Of a DNA stretch of 64,000 bases, positions 9,022-17,144 are shown piece by piece. Position 1 is the first letter of the stretch. Each line of letters opens with the position of its first letter. The notes beneath the pieces were generated by a model, which saw only the letters and a program-made list of their open reading frames with translations, did not search any database and was not told where the DNA came from. Both the position numbers and the translations under genes were made by a program. Source of the stretch: Rathayibacter sp. VKM Ac-2760 (lineage in GTDB: Bacteria; Actinomycetota; Actinomycetes; Actinomycetales; Microbacteriaceae); NCBI RefSeq assembly GCF_009834185.1, contig NZ_CP047173.1, forward strand, positions 1,054,001 to 1,118,000, written 5' to 3'.

Positions 9022-10292
9022 GACTCCTCTTCCTCAGCAACCTCTACCCTCCGCAGGTGCTCGGCGGCTACGAGATGACCTGCGCCCGCGTCGCCGAGGC
9101 GATGGCCGCCCGCGGCCACGACGTGCGGGTGCTGACCACGCCGACCTATCTGCCGCCGGAGCCCACGAGCGTCGAGGTCCATCGCACCCTCAGCCTGCGC
9201 ACCTACTTCCCGCTGCCGCAGACCGGCGGCGAGATCGCCCAGCTGATGCACCACGAGAGCGCGGTGTCGCGGTTCGAGAACACCCGCATCCTGCTGGAGG
9301 AGCTGCGCGACTTCGCGCCGACGCACGTCGTCGCCTTCAACCTGCTCGGTCTCGGCGGGCTCGCGCTGGTCGATCTGCTGCGGCGCGTCGACGCGGGCTG
9401 GATGTGGAACCTCGGCGACCGCACACCCAACGCGCTCGTCGACGGGCTGCCGGACCGGGTGCTGTCGGTCTACGGAGCCGATCGGCCGGGCCACTTCGAC
9501 CGCGGCGAGATCGTCGCGGTCAGCCGCTCGCTGGTCGAGTCGATCGAGGCGGGCGGGATCGACCTCGGCGAGGTCGAGGTGATCGGCCGCGGCGTCGAGG
9601 TGCCGGTCGACGACGGACCGCGCGGCTACCGCGAGGGCGGCATCACCCGGTTCACCTTCGCGGCGTCACTCGGCGAGCACAAGGGCGTCGACCTCGTGCT
9701 CGACGCAGCCGCGGAGCTCGCCGAGCGGACCCGCGACTTCCGCGTCGACCTCTACGGCGACGGCGACGTGGACGGCTACCGCGCCCGGGCCTCGGCGGCC
9801 GGCCTCGACGGGATCGTGACCTTCCACGGCGCACGTCCCCGCGAGGAGGTGCTCGCCGCGCACGGCCGCGCCGACGCCTTCCTCTTCCCCACCTGGGCGG
9901 GCGAGCCCTTCGGCGTCGCACCCGTGGAGGCCGCGGCGGCCGGCTGCGTGCCGATCGTGACGGCCTCGAGCGGGGTCGCCGAGTTCCTCGTCGGCGGCGT
10001 CGACTGCCTCAAGATCGTCCGCTCGGTGCCCGCGCTGCTCGCGGCGATGAGCGACGTCGTGACGGGCGCGATCGATCTCGAGGCGTACGGCCGGCGCGGC
10101 AGGATCGCCGCCCGGGGACCGCTCTCCTTCGCGCACTCGGTCGAGCTGCTCGAGGCGTCGCTGGAGCGCCGCTCGCGGCCCGGCCTCGCCGAGCGCGCCG
10201 CCGACGTGAGCATCGAGGCCGAGATCATGGACAAGGACCACCGCGCGATGGACGTGCTCCACCGCCGCTTCTCCGGACGGGACGACGAATGA
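9018..10292 (+). CDS. GT4-family glycosyltransferase
   Basis: A 424-residue GT-B enzyme. The N-terminal domain opens with LLFLSNLYPPQVLGGYEMTCARV, in which PPQVLGGYE is the acceptor-domain glycine loop. The C-terminal domain has the donor-site signature FTFAASLGEHKGVDLVLDA and WAGEPFGVAPVEAAAAG, matching the GT4 EX7E region. It starts inside the stop of the upstream gene (ATGA, 9018-9021) and ends in another ATGA with the coiled-coil gene, so three proteins are made from one coupled message. It probably builds a surface or cell-wall glycan, or a glycosylated protein; the product is not identifiable. Confidence 0.88.
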   Translation: MRLLFLSNLYPPQVLGGYEMTCARVAEAMAARGHDVRVLTTPTYLPPEPTSVEVHRTLSLRTYFPLPQTGGEIAQLMHHESAVSRFENTRILLEELRDFAPTHVVAFNLLGLGGLALVDLLRRVDAGWMWNLGDRTPNALVDGLPDRVLSVYGADRPGHFDRGEIVAVSRSLVESIEAGGIDLGEVEVIGRGVEVPVDDGPRGYREGGITRFTFAASLGEHKGVDLVLDAAAELAERTRDFRVDLYGDGDVDGYRARASAAGLDGIVTFHGARPREEVLAAHGRADAFLFPTWAGEPFGVAPVEAAAAGCVPIVTASSGVAEFLVGGVDCLKIVRSVPALLAAMSDVVTGAIDLEAYGRRGRIAARGPLSFAHSVELLEASLERRSRPGLAERAADVSIEAEIMDKDHRAMDVLHRRFSGRDDE

Positions 10293-10732
10293 CCGACGAC
10301 CACGACTTCAGGGCGGACCCCGCCTCCGCGCCCACCCGCTTCGGCCGGGGCGGCAAGGCTCTGCGCGAGGCGGTGCACCGGATGGTCGCGCCGTACTTCG
10401 AGCAGGCGCGGCTGCGCACCGAAGAGGTGCGCGAGGAGGTCGCGGGCGTCCGCGGCGAGCTCGCGGGGCTCCGGGACGAGCTCGCGGCGGTGCGCGCGGA
10501 GACGGCGGCGCTGCGCGAGGAGACGGCCGGGCTGCGCTCGGCGCTGGAAGAGGCGTCCGCCGCGTCCGCCGAGTTCCGCCGCGAGACGGAGGAGTCGCTG
10601 GCCGTCACACCGCCGCTGCTCACCGCGGGCGAGTCGCGCGCGGCCGACCTCGAGGAGCGCGTGCGCGGCGCCGAGCTCGAGCTGCGCGCGCTGACCCGCC
10701 GCCTCGCGGAGACGCTCGACGCCGCCGACTGA
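10289..10732 (+). CDS. Coiled-coil protein coupled to glycosyltransferases
   Basis: A 147-residue protein with no signal peptide or membrane segment. After a 25-residue start, residues about 35-105 are near-continuous heptads (EEVREEVAGVRGELAGLRDE and similar), followed by a Pro/Thr break and a second short coil (about 120-145). The start overlaps the GT4 stop by four bases, so the three genes are a unit. A structural partner, scaffold or length-setting subunit of the glycosyltransferases is an inference from position only. Low-complexity composition means homology searches could mislead. Confidence 0.7.
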   Translation: MTDDHDFRADPASAPTRFGRGGKALREAVHRMVAPYFEQARLRTEEVREEVAGVRGELAGLRDELAAVRAETAALREETAGLRSALEEASAASAEFRRETEESLAVTPPLLTAGESRAADLEERVRGAELELRALTRRLAETLDAAD

Positions 10733-10740
10733 GCCTGCGA

Positions 10741-11226
10741 GCCTCAGGTATCGGCGTCGCGGAGGCGGCCGGCCGGCTCGACGACCTCCAGGCCGCCTTC
10801 CGCGAGACCGTCGTCGCGGCCGCCGTCGGCCCGGTCACCGCCGCCCCGCTCGTCGAGGCGCAGATCCTGCCGATCGTCCCCGACCGCTTCCGGATGGGCG
10901 CGCTCATCCGCCTCACCTGCGAGCACCTCGAGCAGTCCGCCCCCCGCATCGACACCGACTACGGCCCCCTTGAGCTGCGCGGCCGGCACGCGGTGCTCGC
11001 GGGCACCCGCGTCGCCCTCACCCCCGTCGCCCTCGCCCTCTTCCGCACCTTCGTCGCCGCCGAGGGCGCCACCGTCGCCCGCACCGTCCTCGCCGCCGCC
11101 GCCCCCCTCGACGACCACGCCGTCGATGTCGCCATCAGCCGCCTCCGCCAGGCCCTGCCCGAGCCGCGCCTCGTCGCCACTGTGATCAAGCGCGGCTTCC
11201 GCCTGTCCACCCCTCTTCAGGCCCGC
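10741..11226 (+). pseudogene. Truncated uroporphyrinogen-III synthase-like / winged-helix regulator
   Basis: Reading this frame from 10741 gives the end of a HemD-type domain (TVVAAAVGPVTAAPL ... DRFRMGALIRL) and then an OmpR-type winged helix (ELRGRHAVLAGTRVALTPV ... DDHAVDVAISRLRQALPEP, VATVIKRGFRL). Actinobacteria carry full-length proteins of this architecture (about 360-400 aa), some linked to nitrite/nitrate genes. Here about 200 N-terminal residues are missing: the frame abuts the stop of the coiled-coil gene. The natural stop is gone too; the frame runs on through repeat D to 11382. ATG 10894 could still yield the wing domain alone. Confidence 0.7.
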
Positions 11227-11238
11227 GCGCCTCCGCAC

Positions 11239-11309
11239 GGCGATCCGCGGCGTTGTCGTCGGGCGCGATACCGCCGGTATCGCTTCCTCCTCCGCCTTGC
11301 GGCTCGCCG
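11239..11309. repeat. Family D element, copy 1
   Basis: Shares GCGGCGTTGTCGTC and CTTCCTCCTCCGCCTTGC with the copy at 14291-14370, each at the same distance from a central GCC hairpin. The centre here is GCGATACC-GCC-GGTATCGC. The outer ends CGGCGA and TCGCCG are also complementary. It sits at the 3' edge of the HemD remnant. Confidence 0.6.
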
Positions 11310-11350
11310 CGCGGAGACCCGCGGGCGGTTCGTCCGAGCACGGCCGGCCA

Positions 11351-11401
11351 TTCGGCACTTTCTGCTGGAATGCGGGGAGTGAAGCAGCAGAAAGTGGCGA
11401 A
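11351..11401. terminator. Convergent-gene hairpin, probable bidirectional terminator
   Basis: TTCGGCACTTTCTGCT (11351-11366) and AGCAGAAAGTGGCGAA (11386-11401) pair over 16 bp with one mismatch around a 19-nt loop. It lies between the rightward HemD remnant and the leftward DUF559 gene, 5 bp from the latter's stop. Confidence 0.55.
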
Positions 11402-11405
11402 CGGA

Positions 11406-12341
11406 TCACGGGTCGGGGCGCCAGCCCGCGTCGAGGAGGCGGGCGCGGACGCGGGCGGCGCAGACGGCGGGGTCGCGCAGGAACGAGGCCGCGGCGACGC
11501 GGACGATCGAGAAGCCGGCGGCCGCGAGGCGCTCGTAGCGGATCAGGTCGCGGTCCCACTGGACCCGATCCGTGCGGTGCTGGTCGCCCTCGTACTCGCC
11601 GCCGACCTTCCAGCGCGGGTAGAGCGTGTCCACCCGGCCGATGAAGCCGGCCGCGTCGTGGACCGCCACCTGCAGCTCCGGCTCGGGCAGGCCCGCCTCG
11701 AGGAGCGCCAGCCGGAACTCCGTCTCCTTCCGCGACTCCGCACCTGAGCGGACGAGGGTGAGCGCCCGCCTGGCCGCGGGAGCTCCCGGTCCGCGGTAGG
11801 CGGCGACGCGAGCCTCGAGGGCGCCGCGGGCGATCCACGGCCGGCGATCTCCCACGACCTGGCGGAACGGCTCGCGGACGAGTGCGTCGCCGACCGCCAC
11901 CAGGTCCTCGAGCCGGAGGATCGGCGCGAGGTGGCAGAACAGGGTCGCGCCGTCGGTCAACCGGAGCCCGTGCCGAATCACGGCGCGCACCTCCGGATCC
12001 GCGATCGCGTGGCCGACCACGCCGCGTCTGCGCGGCGCGCGCCCGGGGTGGCGGACCGCCACGTGCACCGGCTCGTCGGCCGACTCGAGGGGGAGCTCGA
12101 GCGGCCAGAGTCGGGCCGCGGTGAGGTGGCTGAAGACGATCCGGTCTCCGAGCACGGTCGAGAGCGCCCGCGCCCGAGCCGCGACGGTCGTCGCTGATCC
12201 TCGCGGCACGCGCACCCCCGAGAAGGGAGCCTCGAGGTCCGCTGCCCTCAGCCGCCCGCCCGATACCCCTTCCGTCCCGGCTCGAGCGGTCGAGAACGGC
12301 CGTCCCTCGAGCTCTCGGGGGAGAGGGGTGGGTCGACGCAT
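11406..12341 (-). CDS. DUF559 / PD-(D/E)XK-like nuclease-fold protein with AbiEi-like N-terminus
   Basis: A 311-residue protein. The first half (FSHLTAARLWPLELP, then VHVAVRHPGRAPRRRGVVGH) resembles the AbiEi-antitoxin-like region common in actinobacteria. The second half is DUF559: SRKETEFRLALLEAGLP, FIGRVDTLYPRWKVGGEYEG, ending FSIVRV. E, D and E of a PD-(D/E)XK-type site can be placed in these segments, although the usual Lys is not obvious in EYEGDQH. Such singletons are frequent in Microbacteriaceae with no assigned function. ATG 12341 is preferred over the in-frame GTG 12362. Divergent from glycerate kinase. Confidence 0.75.
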   Translation of the reverse strand: MRRPTPLPRELEGRPFSTARAGTEGVSGGRLRAADLEAPFSGVRVPRGSATTVAARARALSTVLGDRIVFSHLTAARLWPLELPLESADEPVHVAVRHPGRAPRRRGVVGHAIADPEVRAVIRHGLRLTDGATLFCHLAPILRLEDLVAVGDALVREPFRQVVGDRRPWIARGALEARVAAYRGPGAPAARRALTLVRSGAESRKETEFRLALLEAGLPEPELQVAVHDAAGFIGRVDTLYPRWKVGGEYEGDQHRTDRVQWDRDLIRYERLAAAGFSIVRVAAASFLRDPAVCAARVRARLLDAGWRPDP

Positions 12342-12427
12342 CGCAGCAGAGTGCCCGGTCACCGACCCTCTCCGCTCGAGTTCTCCACAGGAGGGCGTCC
12401 GGGCGCACCGCTGCCAGACTGGAGCGC

Positions 12428-13520
12428 ATGAGCAGCGCAGCCCGCAGAGTGATCATCGCGCCCGACTCCTTCAAGGGGTCGGCGACCGCCGTCGAGGTCG
12501 CGGAGGCGCTCGCCGCGGGCTGGCGCGGCGTCCGGCCGGGCGACGACGTGGTGCTGGCGCCGATGGCCGACGGCGGCGAGGGCACGGTCGACGCGTTCGC
12601 GGTCGCGGTGCCGGAGGCGCAGCGCCACACGCTCACGGTGGTCGGCCCCGACGACCGCCCGGTCGAGACGTCCTGGCTGCTGCTGCCCGACGGAAGCGCG
12701 GTCGTCGAGCTCGCCTCCGCGAGCGGAATCACGCTGCTCGACCCGCTGCGACCGCTCACCGCGCACACCCGCGGCTTCGGCCGGGCGATCGCCGCCGCGC
12801 TCGACGCCGGCGCGCAGGCGCTCCTGCTCGCGATCGGCGGCAGCTCCTCGACCGACGGCGGTGTCGGCGCGCTGCGCGAGCTCGGCGCGCGCTTCCTCAC
12901 CGTGTCCGGCCACGACCTCGGCGACGGCGGCGGAGCGCTGCACGAGCTCGCCGTCGTCGACCGGCATGCGCTGCGCCCCGTCCCCGCCGGCGGCGCGCGC
13001 ATCCTCAGCGATGTCACCAACCCGCTGCTCGGCGACTCCGGCGCCGCCCACGTCTTCGGACCGCAGAAGGGCGCGACCCTCGACGACGTGCTGCGCCTCG
13101 ACGACGGCCTGCGCCACCTCGCCGCGCACCTCGACGCGGACCCGGAGGAGGCGGGCACCGGTGCGGCGGGCGGCACCGGCTTCGGCCTGCTCGCCTGGGG
13201 CGCGCGCCTGGCCCCAGCGGCCGCGGTCGGCAGGCGCTCCGGACTCCCTGCGCGTCGCCGGCGCCGGACGTCGTCACTCACCGGCGAGGGGCGCTTCGAC
13301 GCAGTCGATGGCGGGCAAGGTCCCCCTCCCTACCTGCTCGGGCTCGCAGGCGGTGGCGCCCGCGCGCTGCTCGTCGCCGGCGCGATCCAGGCGCCGACCA
13401 CCGCGTTCGCCGCGGCGGCCGCACTCGCTCACCGGGCCGGCCGGCTCCGCGGCGGCGGCCATCGCCGACCCGCTGCCGCACCTGCGCGCCGTCGCGGCGG
13501 AGCTCGCGCGCGCCTCCTGA
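12428..13520 (+). pseudogene. glxK: Glycerate kinase, 3' third frameshifted several times
   Basis: The first about 260 codons are an intact GlxK-family glycerate kinase: IIAPDSFKGSATAVEVAEA, MADGGEGTVDAF, GGSSSTDGGVGALRELG and DVTNPLLGDSGAAHVFGPQKG. From about 13225 the protein signal hops frames: DVV, then TGEGRFDA, then SMAGKVP, then YLLGLAGGGARALLVAGA, and finally AIADPLPHLRAVAAELARAS to the TGA at 13518-13520, in at least two different frames. About five or six one-base indels in 220 bp would restore the gene. The continuous frame instead runs on to 13750. Either real decay or poor base calling explains it; the intact local sequence favours the latter. Confidence 0.75.
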
Positions 13521-13741
13521 GCGGCGCCTCCCGGACCGCCGGCGGGTCTGTCGCACGCCCTCGGAGGACCCTCCCGCGACCCCGCGGATGTCGGTGGTCG
13601 GGCCTAGCGTCGACGTATGGCCCCGGCAGCGCGACGACCCCCACATGTAGTGGTCGACCCGTGCCCGCGCACCCGCCCATCGGGCATGCCGACACGCCGG
13701 GGAGCGTTGTACCCAGGGAACCCGTTCCCACTCTCCACAGC

Positions 13742-13826
13742 GGTGGATAACTCCGCGCGATCCGCGTCCTTCCGCGGGTCCGCGGGCCCCGCCCTGTGGA
13801 TGGACCGGGGGAGGACCGGTGGATAA
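13742..13826. promoter_or_regulatory. DnaA-box-like repeats upstream of nrdH
   Basis: CGGTGGATAACT occurs twice, identically, at 13741-13752 and 13817-13828; GGTGGATAA differs from the DnaA box TGTGGATAA by one base. A third partial match, TGTGGATGG, lies at 13795-13803. DnaA control of ribonucleotide reductase is known in E. coli; here it is only a motif match. Confidence 0.35.
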
Positions 13827-13840
13827 CTACACGGATGTAA

Positions 13841-13888
13841 CTACTACTCCTAGTGGGCTGCCGCCGAGCCGCCCACTATATGTAGTAT
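13841..13888 (+). promoter_or_regulatory. Tandem NrdR boxes controlling nrdHIEF
   Basis: Two palindromic sites: ACTACTCCTAGT core at 13843-13854 and ACTATATGTAGT core at 13875-13886, centres 32 bp apart (three helical turns). Spacing and sequence fit NrdR boxes (consensus near ACACTATATATAGTGT), which occur as pairs in front of ribonucleotide reductase operons. A related half-match, CCACATGTAGTGG, lies at 13641-13653. The nrdH start is 178 bp downstream of the second box. ATP-loaded NrdR would repress the operon. Confidence 0.8.
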
Positions 13889-14065
13889 TGCTGAGCAGGT
13901 CGGGCCGAGAGCCCCACCGGCACCCCGCACGGTCTCCCCGCGATCACCGCGCGCCCCGCGCCACCCCACATCAGAACTCCCACGACCGCCTCCCCGCCCG
14001 CCCGGACCACCGGCGCGGCAGTCGGATCCGGCCCCGGGACACCTCCTTCCGAAAGGACGACACCC

Positions 14066-14284
14066 ATGGCTGTGACCGTCTACACCAAGCCCTCCTGCGT
14101 GCAGTGCACCGCGACCTACCGGGCCCTCGACAGCAAGGGCATCGACTACGAGATCTTCGACCTCTCCGTCGACGAGAAGGCCCTCGACGCCGTCAAGGCG
14201 CTCGGCTACCTCCAGGCGCCGGTCGTCATCACGGACGACGATCACTGGTCCGGCTTCCGCCCCGACAAGATCTCGGCGCTCTGA
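14066..14284 (+). CDS. nrdH: NrdH glutaredoxin-like redoxin
   Basis: A 72-residue thioredoxin-fold protein with the NrdH redox motif CVQC at residues 11-14 and the C-terminal WSGFRPDKI typical of NrdH. It donates electrons to NrdEF and is itself reduced by thioredoxin reductase. A GAAAGGA ribosome-binding site lies 12 bp before the ATG. First gene of the nrd operon, behind NrdR boxes; a family D repeat separates it from nrdI. Confidence 0.96.
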   Translation: MAVTVYTKPSCVQCTATYRALDSKGIDYEIFDLSVDEKALDAVKALGYLQAPVVITDDDHWSGFRPDKISAL

Positions 14285-14290
14285 GGCGTC

Positions 14291-14370
14291 TGATCGGCCA
14301 TCTGCGGCGTTGTCGTCAGTCGCCGTAGCGCCGCTACGACTCCTTCCTCCGCCTTGCAGCTGACCGATCA
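14291..14370. repeat. Family D element, copy 2, between nrdH and nrdI
   Basis: TGATCGG (14291-14297) and CCGATCA (14364-14370) close the element. Inside are GCGGCGTTGTCGTC, the central hairpin GTAGC-GCC-GCTAC and CTTCCTCCGCCTTGC, as in the copy at 11239-11309. It lies inside an operon and may modulate read-through from nrdH to nrdI. Confidence 0.6.
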
Positions 14371-14529
14371 GCCGCCCCAGAGAGGGTGCTGGTCGGGGCG
14401 GGTGGCAGGACCAAGGCTTCGCCGGTCCGGGTGCGCAGGTTCTGCCCCGGGCCGGCGGAGGATCCGCGGGAGCGGGTCCGAAGACGCCCACGAGGGCGAA
14501 CGATCGAAGGACTGCGGGGGAGGCGGGCG

Positions 14530-14946
14530 ATGAGCGGACTCGTGTACTTCTCGAGCAGCTCGGGCAACACGCACCGCTTCATGCAGAAGCTCGGGCGGCC
14601 CGCGCAGCAGATCCCGCTGCACTCCCGCCGGGACGGCGCCGCGGTCGACACGCTCCACGTCGACGAGCCGTACGTGCTCGTGCTCCCCACCTACGGCGGG
14701 GGCAACGGCGGGGGAGCGGTGCCCAAGCAGGTCATCCGCTTCCTGAACGTCCCGCGCAACCGCGCCCTGCTCCGCGGCGTCATCGGCGCCGGCAACACCA
14801 ACTTCGGCGAGGCCTACTGCCTCGCCGGCGACATCATCGCCCGCAAGTGCGAGGTGCCGCACCTCTATCGATTCGAAGTATTCGGAACCCCTGACGACGT
14901 CCGCGCCGTCGACGAAGGATTGGACACGTTTTGGACGCAGCAGTGA
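14530..14946 (+). CDS. nrdI: NrdI flavodoxin-like protein
   Basis: A 138-residue flavodoxin-like protein that supplies the oxidant for assembling the dimanganese-tyrosyl radical cofactor of NrdF. The FMN phosphate loop is SSSSGNTHRF (residues 7-16), and the flavin-contact loops PTYGGGNGGGAVP and IGAGNTNFGEAYCLAG are present. The frame is open upstream, but ATG 14530 (MSGLVYFSSSSGN) is the family start. It overlaps the nrdE start, so NrdI and NrdE are translationally coupled. Confidence 0.95.
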   Translation: MSGLVYFSSSSGNTHRFMQKLGRPAQQIPLHSRRDGAAVDTLHVDEPYVLVLPTYGGGNGGGAVPKQVIRFLNVPRNRALLRGVIGAGNTNFGEAYCLAGDIIARKCEVPHLYRFEVFGTPDDVRAVDEGLDTFWTQQ

Positions 14947-17078
14947 TCGACGCCCCCCGGGACGCCGCGCAGATGGACTACCACTCGCTCAACGCGATGC
15001 TCAACCTCTACGGCGCGGACGGGGAGATCCAGTTCGACAAGGACCGCGAGGCGGCGCGCGAGTACTTCCTGCAGCACGTCAACCAGAACACCGTCTTCTT
15101 CCACTCCCTCAAGGAGCGCCTCGACTACCTGGTCGAGAAGGAGTACTACGAGAAGGCCGTCCTCGACCAGTACTCGTTCGACTTCATCCAGGAGCTGAAC
15201 GACCTCGCCTACTCGAAGAAGTTCCGCTTCGCGACCTTCCTCGGCGCCTTCAAGTACTACACGTCGTACACGCTGAAGACCTTCGACGGGAAGCGCTACC
15301 TCGAGCGCTTCGAGGACCGCGTCGTCATGTCCGCCCTCGGCCTCGCCCAGGGCGACGAGAAGCTCGCCACCGCCCTCGTCGAGGAGATCGTCGCCGGCCG
15401 CTTCCAGCCCGCGACCCCCACCTTCCTCAACACCGGCAAGGCGCAGCGCGGCGAGCTCGTCTCCTGCTTCCTCCTGCGCATCGAGGACAACATGGAGTCG
15501 ATCGCCCGCGGCATCAACTCCGCGCTGCAGCTCTCCAAGCGCGGCGGCGGCGTCGCCCTCTCGCTCTCCAACATCCGCGAGGCCGGCGCCCCGATCAAGC
15601 AGATCGAGAACCAGTCCTCGGGCATCATCCCCGTGATGAAGCTCCTCGAGGACAGCTTCAGCTACGCGAACCAGCTCGGCGCCCGCCAGGGTGCGGGAGC
15701 GGTGTACCTCTCGGCGCACCACCCGGACATCCTGCGCTTCCTCGACACCAAGCGCGAGAACGCGGACGAGAAGATCCGCATCAAGACGCTCTCCCTCGGA
15801 GTCGTCGTGCCCGACATCACGTTCGAGCTCGCGAAGAACAACGAGGACATGTACCTCTTCTCCCCGTACGACGTCGAGCGCGTCTACGGCCTGCCCTTCG
15901 GCGACATCTCGATCTCCGAGAAGTACCGCGAGATGGTCGACGACCCGCGCATCAAGAAGACCAAGATCTCGGCGCGCGAGTTCTTCCAGACCATCGCGGA
16001 GATCCAGTTCGAGTCGGGCTACCCCTACATCGTGTTCGAGGACACGGTGAACAAGGCGAACCCGATCAAGGGCCGCATCAACATGTCCAACCTGTGCTCC
16101 GAGATCCTCCAGGTCAACACCCCGACCACGTACAACGAGGACCTCTCCTACAACAGCATCGGCAAGGACATCTCCTGCAACCTCGGCTCGCTGAACATCG
16201 CGCTGACGATGGACTCGCCCGACTTCGGCCGCACCATCGAGACCGCGATCCGCGGCCTCACCTCGGTCTCCGACCAGTCGCACATCACCTCGGTGCGCTC
16301 GATCGAGGACGGCAACGACCGCTCGCACGCCATCGGCCTCGGCCAGATGAACCTGCACGGCTACCTCGCCCGCGAGCGGATCCACTACGGATCCGAGGAG
16401 GGCATCGACTTCACCAACATCTACTTCTACTCGGTGCTCTTCCACGCCCTGCGCGCCTCCAACAGCATCTCCATCGAGCGCGGTACCACCTTCGACGGCT
16501 TCGCCGACTCGAAGTACGCCTCGGGCGAGTTCTTCGACACCTACACCGAGAAGGAGTGGACGCCCGCCACCGAGCGCGTCTCCCGCCTCTTCTCCGAGGC
16601 CGGCATCGCCGTCCCCACCCAGGACGACTGGCGCGCGCTCAAGGCCTCGGTCATGGAGCACGGCATCTACAACCAGAACCTGCAGGCCGTCCCGCCGACC
16701 GGCTCGATCTCGTACATCAACAACTCGACGTCCTCGATCCACCCGATCGCGTCGAAGATCGAGATCCGCAAGGAGGGCAAGCTCGGCCGCGTCTACTACC
16801 CGGCGCCGTTCATGACGAACGACAATCTGGAGTACTACCAGGACGCCTACGAGATCGGCTACGAGAAGATCATCGACACCTACGCCGCGGCGACGCAGCA
16901 CGTCGACCAGGGCCTCTCGCTCACGCTGTTCTTCAAGGACACCGCGACCACCCGCGACATCAACCGCGCGCAGATCTACGCCTGGCGCAAGGGCATCAAG
17001 ACCATCTACTACATCCGTCTCCGCCAGCTCGCGCTGGAGGGCACGGAGGTCGACGGCTGCGTCAGCTGCATGCTGTAG
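14931..17078 (+). CDS. nrdE: Class Ib ribonucleoside-diphosphate reductase, alpha subunit
   Basis: Catalytic subunit (715 aa) reducing NDPs to dNDPs. It lacks an N-terminal ATP-cone, as expected of NrdE. The reducible C-terminal cysteines are seen in GCVSCML. Other expected motifs include RGELVSCFLLRI (active-site Cys), SNLCSEI, and the NEDMYLFSPYD and TGSISYINNSTSSIHP regions. TTG 14931 is chosen because AAGGA lies 11 nt upstream; GTG 14943, giving a GTGA overlap with the nrdI stop, is an alternative. nrdF follows after 66 bp. Confidence 0.95.
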   Translation: MDAAVIDAPRDAAQMDYHSLNAMLNLYGADGEIQFDKDREAAREYFLQHVNQNTVFFHSLKERLDYLVEKEYYEKAVLDQYSFDFIQELNDLAYSKKFRFATFLGAFKYYTSYTLKTFDGKRYLERFEDRVVMSALGLAQGDEKLATALVEEIVAGRFQPATPTFLNTGKAQRGELVSCFLLRIEDNMESIARGINSALQLSKRGGGVALSLSNIREAGAPIKQIENQSSGIIPVMKLLEDSFSYANQLGARQGAGAVYLSAHHPDILRFLDTKRENADEKIRIKTLSLGVVVPDITFELAKNNEDMYLFSPYDVERVYGLPFGDISISEKYREMVDDPRIKKTKISAREFFQTIAEIQFESGYPYIVFEDTVNKANPIKGRINMSNLCSEILQVNTPTTYNEDLSYNSIGKDISCNLGSLNIALTMDSPDFGRTIETAIRGLTSVSDQSHITSVRSIEDGNDRSHAIGLGQMNLHGYLARERIHYGSEEGIDFTNIYFYSVLFHALRASNSISIERGTTFDGFADSKYASGEFFDTYTEKEWTPATERVSRLFSEAGIAVPTQDDWRALKASVMEHGIYNQNLQAVPPTGSISYINNSTSSIHPIASKIEIRKEGKLGRVYYPAPFMTNDNLEYYQDAYEIGYEKIIDTYAAATQHVDQGLSLTLFFKDTATTRDINRAQIYAWRKGIKTIYYIRLRQLALEGTEVDGCVSCML

Positions 17079-17144
17079 CGTCGCCCGTCGATCCCCGGAT
17101 CCGCCTCACCGACTCGCATCACCGACCCGCACGAAGAAGAGATC

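Noticed and set aside
13617..13826. Small rightward gene upstream of nrdH
   Set aside because: Composition is not protein-like, and the stretch overlaps DnaA-like and NrdR-like sites.
14865..16901. Long leftward open frame opposite nrdE
   Set aside because: Low-complexity Val/Leu/Arg/Asp translation, a mirror of nrdE codon use.
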